Source: Hyperoplus lanceolatus (lineage: Eukaryota; Chordata; Actinopteri; Uranoscopiformes; Ammodytidae). Taken from it: a stretch of 64,000 bases of DNA. A model generated the notes under the pieces. That model ran no database searches. It was not told the origin of the DNA and saw nothing but the letters and a program-made list of their open reading frames with translations. Below, in pieces: positions 20,966 through 32,999 of the stretch. Both the position numbers and the translations under genes were made by a program. Positions within the stretch are counted from its first letter, which is position 1. Each line of letters opens with the position of its first letter. Location: assembly GCA_026929865.2 (NCBI GenBank), contig CM049397.1, positions 558,001-622,000 of the forward strand, written 5' to 3'.

Positions 20966-22948
20966 ATGATCACCTATTCACCTGCACAGCTGTTTGGACT
21001 TTTCAACCACCACCTCATCCCATCATCCATCTCAGTCATTCAACAGCTTGGACTCCTGCGCCGCCGCCGTTACATCCACAGAGGCTCCCGCCGTGGGTTT
21101 GTTTTGACCCAGCACGGAAACTCCATCCCATTCGTCCGGTTACCTGCAAGCTCCGTCGCACCTCTGCCACGTCATCAGGACTCAACCGCGGCCGCTATTG
21201 GACCATTCATTGCTTCTGTCAGGCAGCAGCTCACCAGGCAGGACAGAAAACATGGACTGGATTTCACTGCTGTCCTTTCCCCTCACCCACACATCACTTC
21301 ACCAAATGGCCAATCATTTATATACTCAACCACCACCACCCCTCCACCCAGTTTCCCCCCCTCCCCTCCGCCCCTCTGCACAGCTAACCTGGCTAACCTC
21401 AGACCTCTCCAGCCTGCCCCTATCCCATCACCCTCTGGCTGTGCCAACTTTGCCCTCCTCAACACCCGCTCACTCAACAATAAAGCCCCCGCCATACATG
21501 AACTCATCCTCGACAATAATCTGGACCTCCTATTACTTACTGAAACCTGGCAACAACCCAATGACTTTTTCTCCCTCAACCAAGCATCTCCCCCTGGTTT
21601 CAGCTACATCGCCAAACCCCGCCCTTGCCGCCGTGGCGGTGGCCTCGCCGTCATCCACAACCATAATTATTTGATCAGAGAACTCACCCTCCCCTCAGTA
21701 TCATCATTTGAATTCATTGCTTTTAAAGCCCCCTCCTCCACGACAGTTATCCTCATCTACAGGCCACCCAAACCTAATCCCTCCTTCCTTTCTGACTTCA
21801 CCGAACTCATCACATTAGCATTAACCCTCTCTCCACGCTTGCTGTTACTCGGTGACATTAATATCCACATGGACTCCCCCACCTCCAAGCTCTCTTCTGA
21901 ACTCACCATTGTACTGGACAATTTCGATCTCACCCAACATGTCACCTTCCCAACCCATGACAAAGGACACATCCTCGACCATGTCTGCTCCATCAATCTC
22001 CCTATACTCAGCCTTCACCCATGCCCCTTTCCCCTCTCTGATCACAAACTTATACTGTTCACCATCCTCTCCCCCACCCCCTGCCCCCGCCCCCTCAGAG
22101 AAATCACCTTCCGTAACCTCAAATCCATTGATCCCCACCATCTCTGTGACCTGCTCTCCTCCACCCTCCCCCTGGACTCAACCCTCAGCTCACCTGATGA
22201 GCTTACAAACCACCTTAATTATATCCTGTCTTCCTCCCTCAACACCCTGGCCCCCCTAAAAACCAAAACTGTCTCCTTTAATACTTCTTCCCCCTGGTTC
22301 ACACCTGCACTCCGCAAATTGAAACAGACTGGCCGCCAACTGGAACGACTCTCCAAAAAAACTTCTCTCACAGTCCACCACCAAGCCTACAAACTCCACC
22401 TCACTGCCTACAAAGACGCCCTCACCGCTGCCAAGTCTGCCTACCTCTCTGCCATCTTCTCTGACCCCTGCCAAAACCCCAGAACCCTCTTCTCCACAGT
22501 GAGCAACCTCCTCAAACCCCGGACCAGCACCCTCTCCACCTCCTCCCCAGATCTCTGCAACTCATTCCTCCAGTTTTTCGCTGACAAAATCACCACCATC
22601 AACCATTCACTTTTCCCTGTACATGAACCCCCTGCACATTCAATGGCCCCTCCCCTACCCATTTCGCTGGACATCCCAACCCCTCCTCCCCATTGCCGTC
22701 TCTCCCACTTTGACTTGGTTACCCCTCTTGCACTCTCCAAGCTTATCAGCTCCTCCAAACCTACTACCTGCTCCCTTGACCCCCTCCCCACTCCCCTGCT
22801 CAAGTCCTGCCTCCCCGTTCTCTGCCCCTACCTCACTAACCTCTTTAACTCCTCACTGTCCCATGGAATTGTCCCCTCTGCTTTCAAATCTGCTGCTGTC
22901 ACCCCCACCCTCAAGAAACCTGGTCTCGACCCCCGCCTCCCTCTGTAA
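20966..22948 (+). pseudogene. L2 ORF2, N-terminal region with AP-type endonuclease
   Basis: A 660-codon frame. The endonuclease begins about residue 165 with CANFALLNTRSLNNKAPAIH, then LLLLTETW (catalytic Glu), GGGLAVIH, LIYRPPKPNPSFLSDF, LLLLGDINIH (Asp/Asn) and LSDHKLILFTI (SDH motif near residue 355). RT fingers start with TCSLDPLPTPLLK and AAVTPTLKKPGLDP. The frame then breaks at about 22930, just before NYRPISNLPFLSKTLERIV, which continues in another frame. The endonuclease nicks target DNA for target-primed reverse transcription. The residues before about 160 are proline/serine-rich and may be untranslated leader. Confidence 0.85.
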
Positions 22949-24275
22949 CTACCGCCCAATCTCCAACCTCCCCTTTCTCTCCAAAACCCTTGAACGCATA
23001 GTCACCAAACAACTCCAATCCCATCTCCACGCCAATAACCTTTTTGAATCCCTCCAATCTGGCTTCCGCCCTCTCCACAGCACAGAAACCGCTCTCCTTA
23101 AAGTCTTCAATGACCTCCTCACCTCTGCCGATGCTGGTTCCCTCAACTTCCTCATCCTCCTTGACCTGAGTGCAGCCTTCGATACTGTTAACCACACCAT
23201 CCTGCTCACCAGACTCAGCAACCTCGGTATCGAAGGTACTGCACTCAGCTGGCTTCATTCTTATCTTTCTGACAGATCTAACTTCATCTCCCTCCATAAC
23301 CACACATCTGCCACAGTCACCGTCACACAAGGTGTTCCCCAAGGTTCTGTACTCGGCCCCCTCCTCTTCATCATTTACCTCCTCCCCCTTGGTCAGTTAC
23401 TTCGCCATTTCTCAATGGACTTCCACTGCTATGCTGATGACACCCAAATTTACCTCAGTACCAAATCCCCCCACAACCCCCCCCATCTCCCACATTGAAT
23501 CCTGCCTGTCTTCCCTTACACTCTGGATGAAAAATAACTTCCTCAAACTCAACAGCAACAAAACTGAACTCCTCCTAATTGGCTCCAAATCCACCCTCAG
23601 CAAATTTACAACCCCCCCACACTCACTATTGATGGCACCATGGTCTCCCCCTCCCCCCAGGCCCGCAATCTTGGCGTAATTTTTGATCCCACCCTCTCCC
23701 TTGAACCCCACATCCGTCACACTGTCAAAACCTCCTTCTATCACCTCCGTAATATTGCAAAGATTAGATCCTCCCTCACACCCCATGCTGCTGAAAGACT
23801 CATCCATGCCTTCATCTCCTCCCGCCTTGACTATTGTAATTCACTCCTCGCCGGCATCAGCACCACCTCCATCAACAGACTCCAACGTGTCCAGAATGCA
23901 GCTGCCCGTCTCCTCACTCACACCAACTCGTGGAACCACATCACCCCAGTCCTCAAAAAGCTCCACTGGCTCCCCATTTCTTTCCGGATCAATTACAAAC
24001 TCCTGGTCCTCACCTACAAAGCCCTCAACCATCTGGCCCCCCCATATCTCACTGACCTTCTCTCCCCCTATCAACCCCCTCGGGCCCTCAGATCCTCCTC
24101 AGCCAGTCTCCTCTCCACCCACACATCTAAACTCTGCAGCTTTGGTGACAGAGCTTTCTCCAGGGCAGCTCCCAGGCTCTGGAACAGCCTCCCCCAACAT
24201 ATCCGTGACTCTGAGTCCCTCACCATCTTCCAGTCCAAACTCAAGACCCATCTCTTCTCCTCTGCCTACCCCTAG
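22940..24275 (+). pseudogene. L2 ORF2, reverse transcriptase and C-terminal region (two further frameshifts)
   Basis: RT motifs in order are YRPISNLPFLSKTLERIV, SGFRPLHSTETALLKV, LLDLSAAFDTVNHTILL (motif A), GVPQGSVLGPLLFIIYLLPL (motif B) and CYADDTQIYLS (YADD active site) near 23430. The frame changes near 23480, carrying LTLWMKNNFLKLNSNKTELL. It changes again near 23620, giving NLGVIFDPTLSLEPHIRHT, LDYCNSLLAGISTTSINRLQ and VLKKLHWLPISFRINYKLL. These C-terminal blocks are typical of L2/CR1-group LINEs. The coding end at 24275 precedes a roughly 120-bp 3' UTR. Confidence 0.88.
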
Positions 24276-24399
24276 TTCACCCACCAACCCAACTTTACAA
24301 GACATTTTTGTTTGTTTATTGTTTTGTTTTTGTAAAGCGCTCTGAGTGAGAGAAGAGCGCTATATAAATAAAATGTATTATTATTATTATTATTAAACC

Positions 24400-24880
24400 G
24401 AAGTTTCTGAAATTGGCTATTTCAAATTTTATTGAGTGATTGTTTGTTATGTGTTCATGACCTCAAATTCTGTAGATTTTTGTTTGTGTTTTGTAAGTAT
24501 AGGCTCTTTATTTATGTCTGGATAAATTGACAAGGCAACAAACTCTTTTCTCTTGCTCTGTGTGTGTTTATTTTCCCTTTTTCTGCTTCGTGGAATGCTG
24601 GTTTATTTAAACTTTCCCTAATGCAGAGGCCATATAGTAAATTTTTGATTAAATGATTAAATTGTATATCATTTATGGGTGCCTCAATAAACTGCCTAAG
24701 CCTACAATACAATTGGATGTAGGTGCTAGTGATTTGTTATAATTGCTGAGTGAGGTCCTTTAAACCGCTTCTGTTTAGCGTGAAAAGACCTCCTCTATTT
24801 CGGTCCTTAAAGGCTGTTATGTAAAATGATGGCAGTCGGGAAGCGTGGGTTGCGCGAAAACCCGAAGCTGTGTCCTCAAT
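24400..24880. other. No gene recognised
   Basis: AT-rich sequence between the L2 tail and the 3' end of the minus-strand L1. Nothing is supported here. Confidence 0.45.
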
Positions 24881-25157
24881 GGTTTTCTTTCAAAGGTTTT
24901 TTTATTAAATGTTAGTAACAACGGAATTGTAGCACAGCGAGTACAAATTTTTTCCCTTTTTCTCCCGAACATACCCCACCCACATCCCACCCTCACACCC
25001 AACAACACGAAACACACCCCACAAGAAACAAAAACAGACAATCAATATGAAAAAAAAAACACATAAAGAAATAAAATTAAATCAAATAAAAGAGGGAGGG
25101 GGTCTTCTATAATTATTGTTGGTTTTTTAAAATAATTTAGGAAGGGGCGCCAAATTC

Positions 25158-26625
25158 TAGGGATGGGAATCGAGAACCGGTTCTTGTTCAGACCCGGTTC
25201 CGAGTCAACCAATTCCTTGGAATCGTTAACATGCCTGCTTCACGATGCCGCTTATCGGTTCCGCTCGTAGCAAATGCGTCATGACTTCAGACACGTGCTG
25301 CTTTGTTTTGGTTCAGAACGCAGCAAACATGACGTCGAGGCAGAAGCGCTCTAAAGTGTGGTTGTATTACATGAAAAGGCAACAATACGGTAAAGTTTCC
25401 ATTTCATCAAATGACTCGTGCACAAGCAAGCGCGCAGACTGCGATCCTGGACGGTTGAACGTTTAAACGTCCGCTGCATTACTCGCACCAGAATTGCCCA
25501 TCACTTGGATTTGTACATACAATGTAGGCTATATGAGTGTATGTGTAAGCTGGGTGTGACCAGGTAGAAAGGGAGATACACTAAAAAGACGAGAGCAGCA
25601 TACAAACAGGAAAAAGGATTTCTTATTAGCTTCCAAGCCCGCTGTTTACTCGTTCATCAGCTGTTAAATGCTGCCTTGAAGCACGGCGAGGTGAAAGGGG
25701 ACGACGCAAAACAACACACAGCGGGACGCGGCGGTCCGGTGGTAAGGACACTTTAACAATACGCTTTATAAAGACAGTAAGACACACTTAAAATAACGCT
25801 CTCTGCCCGATACAAAAAGCTCTGCCTTGGATTACTTGAGCGATCGATGTGTATAAAACCATTGTGTCTGATGCAGGGACATTATATTAGCCTAATAAAC
25901 AGCGCGGTGAACATAACAGCGTACATTGTAAAGCTGAGATGGAGCGGTGACTCCTTGTCGTTGGCGTGGTGAAGAATAAGCAAAGTGATACATTCTCTTA
26001 AAGCCTTTATGGTGTATTTATTCTCTTCTTGAATAGCCTACATGACTGTCTACTGTGCAGTCGTGACAGTTTGACCTGAGGCATTAACATAGTGACATCA
26101 TCACGTTGGCCTTTCAGAGTAAGGGCGCAATCATATAATAACACTTAACATACATTAAAGATATTGTATCCTTCCTGAGAGGGCACACATGATAATTGTT
26201 CTGCATAAAGTTGGTATTATCTTTTCAAAAGACTTATTTGTGTTTTTCTGTCAGTTGAATTTTGTTTTAAGTGCCAATGAGCACTGTTAATATTCCAAAA
26301 GGCACAAGCTCTTCCTTGACTGTTTTAAGTATGTGTTTTTAGTTTGTAGGGCACATAAGGGCATTTGGGCTTAAAACATTAAAATTGTCTGGACCAATTA
26401 ATGTGAAAATTGACAATTTCCTAATCCCAAAGTAGCTTGATAATCTTTCAATGCATACACTAGACACTTCTGATCAGATATTAAAGAGAGTTAGTACAAA
26501 CAAACTAATTTGTACATATTCTCTCACCCAATGAGAATCGATAAGAGAATCGATAAGGAATCGGATCGATAAGCAGAATCGGAACCGGAATCGGAATCGC
26601 TAAATTCTTATCAATTCCCATCCCA
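25158..26625. mobile_element. hAT-like element (GGGATGGGAAT ends) with BED-finger remnant
   Basis: The left end TAGGGATGGGAATCGAGAAC and the right end, reversed, TGGGATGGGAATTGATAAG are inverted repeats with subterminal GAACCGG/GGAATCG motifs. A short plus-strand segment at about 25329-25380 reads MTSRQKRSKVWLYYMK, like the start of a BED zinc finger from a hAT transposase; the metal ligands are not visible. L1 sequence is found on both sides, so this element inserted into the L1. I could not settle the target duplication. Confidence 0.75.
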
Positions 26626-26649
26626 TATTAATTAAATAAAATTTATTCT

Positions 26650-29600
26650 CGGATCCCTGGGTAGTGCGTATTTCTCCTAAATTCATACATGCCATAATGT
26701 CTCTAATCCATGCTGGAGTGGGAAGGAGGAGCAGGATGCTTTCCACTTGAGTAAAAGACAACCCTACTGACAAGTAGTAAAGGCCAGTACCTTCAGCTTC
26801 ACTTTAGGCAGCCCGGATTGGGCAATGCCAAAAATTGCAGTGAAAGGGTTCACGCTCAATTTGATGTTGAATTACTTCAAGAAATTGTTTGAAAAACTGA
26901 TGTCCAGAACTCAGTCAAGGTGGGACACAACCAGTACATGTGAAAGAGTGATGGTGCACTCTTACAGCTATCACAGGTCGGGTCTACATCGAGACATACG
27001 AGGCTAATTTAGTTTTAGATATGTGGATACGATGTACTACTTTAAATTGCACAAGAGCATGTCGGGCGCACATGGAGGTAGAGTGTATCCGATCCAGGAC
27101 TGAATCCCACATGTGATCTGTGAAGGCAGAGCCTAGGTCCTGCTCCACAGGGTTCTTATAGCTGCTAAGAGGGGCTATGCAACTTTGAAATAAGGTTGAA
27201 AAACACAGAAATTGAGACTGTTAATGTGGGGTTTACAGAAAGAAACAAATCGACATGATTGGCTGGCGGTTTATAAGGGAATTGGGGAATTAACTTCTGC
27301 GTAAAATGCCTGATTTGCAGAAATCGGAAAAAATTTGTCTTTTCGATGCCAAAATGTTTTGTCAATTGGGAAAAACTAGCAAATAGATCATTAATAAATA
27401 AATCATCGATGCATTTTAAGCCTTTTTTATGCCAGATCTTGAATGCACCATCCACCGTTGAGGGAATAAATAAATGATTAGCTGCAATTGGGCTGAAAAG
27501 TGAAAAATTCTGCATTCCAAAATTCTTCCTAAATTGGGTCCAGATTCGAAGGGAGTGCTTAATCACGGGATTACTGTTGGGAATAGCCGAAGAGAGTGGA
27601 AGTGCGGCGCTTAGAGGGCAGATAGAGACAATGGGCTAACAGCTTGGACTCCATTGTTACCCAGACTGGGGCTGAGTCGTCAAGGTGAAAATGCACCCAG
27701 CTACACTAAGAATAGGATATTAGCAGACCAGTAATAGTATTGGAAATTAGGGAGGGCCATTCACTTCTGTTTGTTTGGTCTTTGAAGAAATGCTTTCCTT
27801 AACCGAGGTGTTTACCATTCCAAATATAATTTATCATTAAAGAGTCAAGGGCCTGAAAAAAGGATTTGGGGAGAAGATGGGAGACATTGGAATAGGCTCA
27901 TCAGGAACTTTGGGAGTAATGTCATTTTAATTGAATTTATTCTACCTATAAGAGAGAGAAAGCCAGAGGAGACCACTTCGATAATATTTGCTTCGCCTGA
28001 TCCAATAATTTGAGGAAGTTCGATTTAAATGAGTTTAAAATTTCTGTTAAAACATACCCCAAGGTACTCAGATGGTCTGTCACCACTTTGAGTGGAAGCC
28101 TGCCTCATCAAGTTTAAAACTTCTTTGACAATCAAGAAGGAGATTCATTCTTGCTCCAAAGTTAAGTTTACTAGCCCAAGAAAACCCAGCTAAGACCTCC
28201 AACACAGAAAGTGCCTCCAGGTAAAGAGGTGTCTGGCTTGTGACAAACAAAAGTAAGTCATCGGCGTATAATGATACCTTATGTTCAATTCCTCCTCTCC
28301 ATATCCCCTGAATCTGTTTGTTACCTCTGATGGCAATCGCAAGTGGTTTTGATTCTGTGCCGTAAAGGAAAGCGGGCTCCAAAGGACAACCCTGCCCGGG
28401 TCCCACGGTGCAGATCAAAACTACTTGAGTAACGGCTGTTTGTTAATACTGAGGCAGAAGGGCATGCATATAATAATTTAACCCAAGAAGTGAAAACAGG
28501 ACCCAAACCGAATTTCTCAAGGGTGAAAAACAAACTGTTCCATTCTACTCTATCAAATGCTTTTCAGCATCCATAAAGCGAGGCATTCTGATTCAATATT
28601 TCTGGGGGAATATAAAATGTTCATTAGCCGGCGGATGTTATAAAATGATTGGCGTCCCTTTATAAACCCAGTTTTGGTCGGGGATATGATAGAGGGGAGA
28701 ACATCCTCTCAATCTGTGGGCGGGAATTTTAGCAAGTATCTTCACATCCGTATTTAATTGTGAAATTGGTCGATATGATGCACAATCTAGAGGATCTTTA
28801 TCCTTTTTTAACAACAGGGAAATACAGGCCTGGCAGAACGAAGGCGGGAGTTTACCTGAGTCAAATGAGTCTGAGAATACTGAACATAAAAAAAGCGATA
28901 ATTCGGTTGAAAATTTCTTAAAAAAGTCAGATGGAAGTCCGTCTGGACCAGGAGATTTGCCTGATTGCATAGATGTTATTGCTGCAATAATTTCCCTCTG
29001 AGTAATAGGTGCCTCAAGGCTATGTCTCAGGTCTTGAGAAAGGGAAGGCAAGTTTAGGTTACTGAAAAAGGTTTCCATCACCGCTGCGTCTACTGTACAA
29101 TCAGAACTATACAAATTTGAATAGAATGTTTTGAACTTTTCGTTTATCAATTTCTGATCTGATGTTGTACACCCACTGTCTGTCCGTATTCCAGGGATGA
29201 GTTGCTTCGCTCTAAATCCGCGCAGTTGATTGGCCAGGAGATTGCCAATCTTGTCACTATGCTCGTAAAAAGTACTTCTGCTCCTAAGCAACTGGTCAGC
29301 AACCCGATGAGAGGAAATAAGGTTGAATTCTGTCTGAAGTTTTAAACGTTCTTTGTAAAGTTCAGATGAAGGTGAATTAGCATATTGTCTGTCTATGTTC
29401 AGAATCTGATCAGCTATTTCAGTTTGTTTCTGTTTTGTACACTTATTTTTGTATGCTGCAAATGATATAATTTCACCTCAAAATAGGCTTTCAGGGCTTC
29501 CCAAATTGTTGCATTGGACACATCTGGTGTTTTATTTATACTCAAAAAGTTTTAATATGTGTAGAGATGTGTGAAAGAAAACTCTCATCTGTGAGCAACA

Positions 29601-30358
29601 ATGGATCCAGTCTCCACTGTCTTCTTGTATACTCAACGTCAGAAAGCCAGTTGAAGGAGCAGAGGAGCATGATCTGAGATCACAATACTTTCATAACTGC
29701 TGACTTTAGGTCTGACATCAATGAATTATCAACAAAAAAATAATCAATTCGAAGATTGTTAGTGTGGTGGACATGTGAAAAGAATGAATATTCTCTTCTT
29801 GTGGGGTATAAAAACCTGTATGGATCCAGAGGCTATAATCAGCAAGAAATGATTTGATATAACCTGCCAGATCTGCTAAGAGTGGCAAGTTTGGGGGAAG
29901 AGTGATCTAGACTGGATCTAGATAACAATTAAAATCCCCACAAGAATAAGAGAATGGGAATTGAGATCGGGGAGTTGAGAAAAAAATCTCTTAAAGAATT
30001 CTACTTCATCGACGTTAGGCGCGTAGACGTTGGCCAAGATGACTGACTTATTGTAAAGTTTGCCTGAAACAATAATAAAACGTCCATTTTTGTCTGATAT
30101 AATGTTTGAGGACTCAAAAGGAATATTACTATCAATACGGATAGCTGTGCCCCTAGCCTTAGCCCTGAAATTAGAATGAAAAAATTGTCCATGCCAGCAT
30201 TTACTTAGTCGCCCATGGTCAGGGTCATGTAAGTGGGTTTCTTGAAGGAAAACTATTCCAGCCCTGAGCCGTTTTAGGTGGGTTAAGACCTTACCCCTTT
30301 TCACTTGGTGATTTAGCCCCTTGATATTCCAACTAATTAAATTAAGATTGCCCTTCAT
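26650..30358 (-). pseudogene. L1 ORF2 (endonuclease-reverse transcriptase), copy 2, heavily decayed
   Basis: The fragments in order are: endonuclease 30358-29918 (LNLISWNIKGLNHQVKRGKV, GIVFLQETHL, GRFIIVSGKLYN, VILANVYAPN); linker and RT start 29291-28638 (INEKFKTFYSNLYSSD, MQSGKSPGPDGLPSDFFKKF, YRPISQLNTDVKILAK); RT core 28533-28080 (RGGIEHKVSLYADDLLLFV, YADD); and C-terminal region 27566-27165 plus about 27150-26650 (LRIWTQFRKNFG, ARHALVQFKVVHRIHISK). Each piece has its counterpart in the copy at 42889-46256. There are many frameshifts and stops. Confidence 0.85.
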
Positions 30359-30604
30359 CTAGCTCAGTTATAGTGAGAGTAAAAAGAGTTGCGCCGATAA
30401 CAAAAAGAGTAGCAAAATACAGAGGAAAAAAGAACACACAAAAAAAGGAGGAAAAAATGCGTATAGTACCATCAGTCTGAGAGTTTGATTGAGGATATGA
30501 AAAGAGCATTTGTCCACATTGTATACTCACAGCAGGCAATCGTATTTACTACGGACTCACACCTAGTGTAGATATGTAGTTAGATGCTTCAGAGACAGAC
30601 CGCA

Positions 30605-32028
30605 GCCACTTTTTCTATTCTGCTCTTCAACGAAGGCAGTCGCATACTCTGTTCCCTCCCGTGCCCTTATCTCCCCTGCTCTGCTCTCTGTCTTGTGCTG
30701 TCTTGTCTACATCTCTGAGCCTCTCTGTGCATATTCCTCCGAAAACTAAATTATGGATCTGATCAGCTGGGGTCTTTCTGCAATGGATCAAATTTTCTCA
30801 ACGAGAAAAGGAGGCAGAGGAGAAGCCTCCTGTCCTGATAGAACCTTTGTGGCTGGATACACCTGGGACGAGTGGGGGAGTTGGAACCCGATGTGTCTGG
30901 CAATACTTTCCATTGAGGACGTCGAAGATATCTACGTGATTGGGCTTTTGGTAACAGGGTTCCTGCTGTTTGGAGTTGGCGGGTTCCTGTTCTACCGCAA
31001 TGTTAATAAGGCGTTGGCAGCACATCAGGCCATTGATAAGCTGCCCGTCTTCGAGGGCTTGTGCCGGGTTGTCAATGCACAGACTCAAGCATTAAGTGAG
31101 GTGAATCGCAAGCTGGAAGTGATTCCCAGACTTTCTCGCAAGGTGGATGAAATCTGGGGTGGCATGGGCAGATCGTAGGCGCTTGAAGAAGGCCACAGGA
31201 TTTCGGCTTTTTAGATTACAAACCAGTGACTCTAAGACAGGCTGCACATTCCAGCGCCTAGTCTCACTCGCAAAACAAATTTGCAATCTCTCAATTCGGC
31301 TCCCTGCACCGACCTTGGTAGGTGCTATCTCTTCTCTCTCCGGGATGTTTATGCAGACAGACGCTCTACCCACTCCCTCCCATCACCTACTCTCCCGTGA
31401 ACTCTATCTCTGGCTGGGCCTCGAGGTCGTCTCCATGGTTTCGCTCATACCACCTGGCGCATGAAGACTCCCGTTATGTCTGGACAGATTTAGATAAACG
31501 GATCACACATACACACACACGTAGACACATAGTACACATGACCCTGACCACTCAAGCCTTCTTGACTCCGTGCCTCCTCTCCCTCCCTCGTTGCAGACCG
31601 GATGCTGCGGGCGGGGCGCCCCTGTCGGCTGCGTACGCCCCCTGGTGCCTGGGCTGTGACACTTACCGTCCCATAAACCCTTAACCCATTCCTTTAATGT
31701 GCAATGTCTACGAGTCTTATTGTTTGTGGTGTTTATCATGTTGCTTATTGTGCTAAGGTGGTTTTTCACTAATCACACACTGCGCTCCCATAAGGAATGT
31801 AGTTTGTGATTGGCATTTTTTTAACCTGTCTTTCCCGGTTGTTCTCCTTTTCCTTCTATGATAAAGAGGGACGCGGCACTGCTGCGACCCTGCAGTTACA
31901 CTCTCTCCTGTCCACCCATGTTATTGTCACTGTCATTATATGTTTCTTGGCGAGGTGTGAACTGGAAGGCAAATTTCATTGTTCTGTAACGGTGCATATG
32001 ACAACAAATAAATCTGACTTCTGACTTC
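30605..32028 (+). mobile_element. Unclassified retroposon encoding a membrane protein, copy A
   Basis: Homologous to 61100-59705 on the minus strand across the 5' leader (TTCAACGAAGGCAGTCGCA, CTGCTCTGCTCTCTGTCTTG), the ORF and a long 3' UTR (CCCCCTGGTGCCTGGGCTGT, TTCATTGTTCTGTAAC). The 3' end is AATAAATCTGACTTCTGACTTC, a polyadenylation signal plus short tandem tail as in LINE-mobilised retroposons. It lies in the minus-strand L1, cutting ORF1 after its LQSGER motif. There are no LTRs, terminal inverted repeats, RT or transposase, so it must use another element's machinery. The exact 5' end and target duplication are not resolved. Confidence 0.75.
30753..31178 (+). CDS. Retroposon-encoded single-pass membrane protein, copy A (unknown function)
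   Basis: An uninterrupted 141-codon ORF starts at the first ATG after the conserved leader, in AATTATGG context. Residues 1-18 (MDLISWGLSAMDQIFSTR) are amphipathic. A soluble part with SCPDRTFVAGYTWDEW and WGSWNPMCL follows. About residues 59-82 (DIYVIGLLVTGFLLFGVGGF and LFYR) form one clear transmembrane segment with a Gly-rich face and a basic stop-transfer end. Residues 85-135 are helical, with heptad-like spacing suggesting a short coiled coil (ALAAHQAIDKLPVFEG, LSEVNRKLEVI). No cleavable signal peptide precedes it. The homologue at 60959-60555 differs at about 28 of 133 aligned residues by my hand count, and the membrane segment is nearly identical. I do not recognise the family. Confidence 0.75.
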   Translation: MDLISWGLSAMDQIFSTRKGGRGEASCPDRTFVAGYTWDEWGSWNPMCLAILSIEDVEDIYVIGLLVTGFLLFGVGGFLFYRNVNKALAAHQAIDKLPVFEGLCRVVNAQTQALSEVNRKLEVIPRLSRKVDEIWGGMGRS

Positions 32029-32029
32029 T

Positions 32030-32828
32030 TTCTCTCGCCGCTCTGGAGAGTAATACGAAGCATCGCAGGATGAAGAAGAGTAGGACGGAGACCGCGCTGA
32101 TAAAGCTCAGCCATGACCCGCTTGTATTCAGCCCGCTGCTTCACGACCTCCGCGCTGTAGTCCTCGTAGAACCGGAGCTTGTGGCCGTGGTACTCCAGCT
32201 CGCCCTGTTTACGTGCCTCTTTCATGATCAGGTCTTTAGTCTGGTATCGGTGAAAGCGAATAACGACGGATCGCAGCCTCTCATGCGGGCCCGGTTTGGG
32301 TGCCAGAGTGTGGTGAGCCCTGTCCAGCTCCGGGGGAGAAGGGAGAACTCGACCACCAAACACCTTGACGAGGAGCTCGGAGAAAAAGGCGGCGGGGCGC
32401 GGACCCTCAAGTGACTCTGGTAAGCCCACAATACGAACGTTCTGTCTCCTGCTTCTCCCTTCCAAATCCGATAGTTTAGCTTTGAACAGCTTGTTATCTT
32501 CCTACAGTGAGGAGCACGTAGCCTCAAATTGCTCCTGGCGTCCGCAAACAGTTTCTGCATTCTCCTCGAGATCGGTTATACGTTTCCCCTGGCTCGAGAC
32601 CACGGCCTGGATGTAGTCCAGCTTAGTGTTCATGCTGGCGAAAGATGATTTAAACTCAGCGGCTATGGCTGCTCTATGCTGTTCAAGCAGATCCGAAATG
32701 GAAGCCACTGAGCTAGCACCAACGTCCATGCTAACCACGCTGTCCGAGGACATATCTGACTCTGCCGAATCTCTTTTTGCGTTTTTCTTGCTTTTTCTTT
32801 TTTCTTGTTTTTTTTGGCATTTCTCCAA
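32030..32828 (-). pseudogene. L1 ORF1, copy 2 (one in-frame stop, 3' end cut off)
   Basis: One continuous frame begins with a Lys-rich start (MEKCQKKQEKRKSKKNAKR) and passes through a coiled coil (ISDLLEQHRAAIAAEFKSSF). A single TAG follows at about 32503, within CSSL-stop-EDNKLFKAKL. The RNA-binding core then reads GRSRRQNVRIVGLPE, VVIRFHRYQTKDLIM and LRFYEDYSAEVVKQRAEYKR. It ends at LQSGER, where the membrane-protein retroposon is inserted. The 5' leader runs to about 32990. Confidence 0.87.
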
Positions 32829-32999
32829 AACAGTATCAGTGTTAACGGCTACACAAGAACAAAGAAAATCGACAAAAATAGGGTTTAATCAGTTAGGTCT
32901 GAAATATTTTGTGGGAGCTATAGAGCGATCGTACCTACCCCATGCTCTGTAACCTGGAAGTCGTCCTCAACGGTTTTAACAGATTGGAAAGTGCTAAAT

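Larger units (their letters stand above)
20220..24395 (+). mobile_element. L2-clade LINE, nearly full length
   Basis: A long 5' region (with CTATAAAAGG at about 20250) precedes a long ORF with endonuclease and reverse transcriptase. The 3' end has TGTAAAGCGCTCTGAGTG, then GCGCTATATAAATAAA and an (ATT)n tail ending at about 24395. This is the standard L2 3' terminus recognised by its RT. The exact 5' end is an estimate. Three frame changes make the copy inactive. The strand is opposite to mamdc2. Confidence 0.85.
24885..32990 (-). mobile_element. L1/Tx1-type LINE, copy 2, split by two insertions
   Basis: Read on the minus strand: a 5' leader with CTTCCAGGTTACAGAGC (about 32960), ORF1 (32828-32030), ORF2 fragments (30358-26650), then a 3' UTR ending with AATAAAAAAACC near 24900. 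A plus-strand retroposon (about 30605-32028) interrupts the end of ORF1. A hAT (25158-26625) interrupts the end of ORF2. Removing both leaves an element of about 5.2 kb in conventional order. It is much more decayed than the copy at 40969-46520. Confidence 0.8.

Noticed and set aside
20662-21387. 241-codon ORF upstream of and overlapping the L2 endonuclease
   Set aside because: Pro/Ser/His-rich composition from the C-rich L2 leader read in a second frame, with no ORF1-type domain.
30798-31088. Antisense ORF conserved in both membrane-protein retroposons
   Set aside because: It is the shadow of the sense ORF. Its conservation follows from the sense frame, and it lacks domain features.
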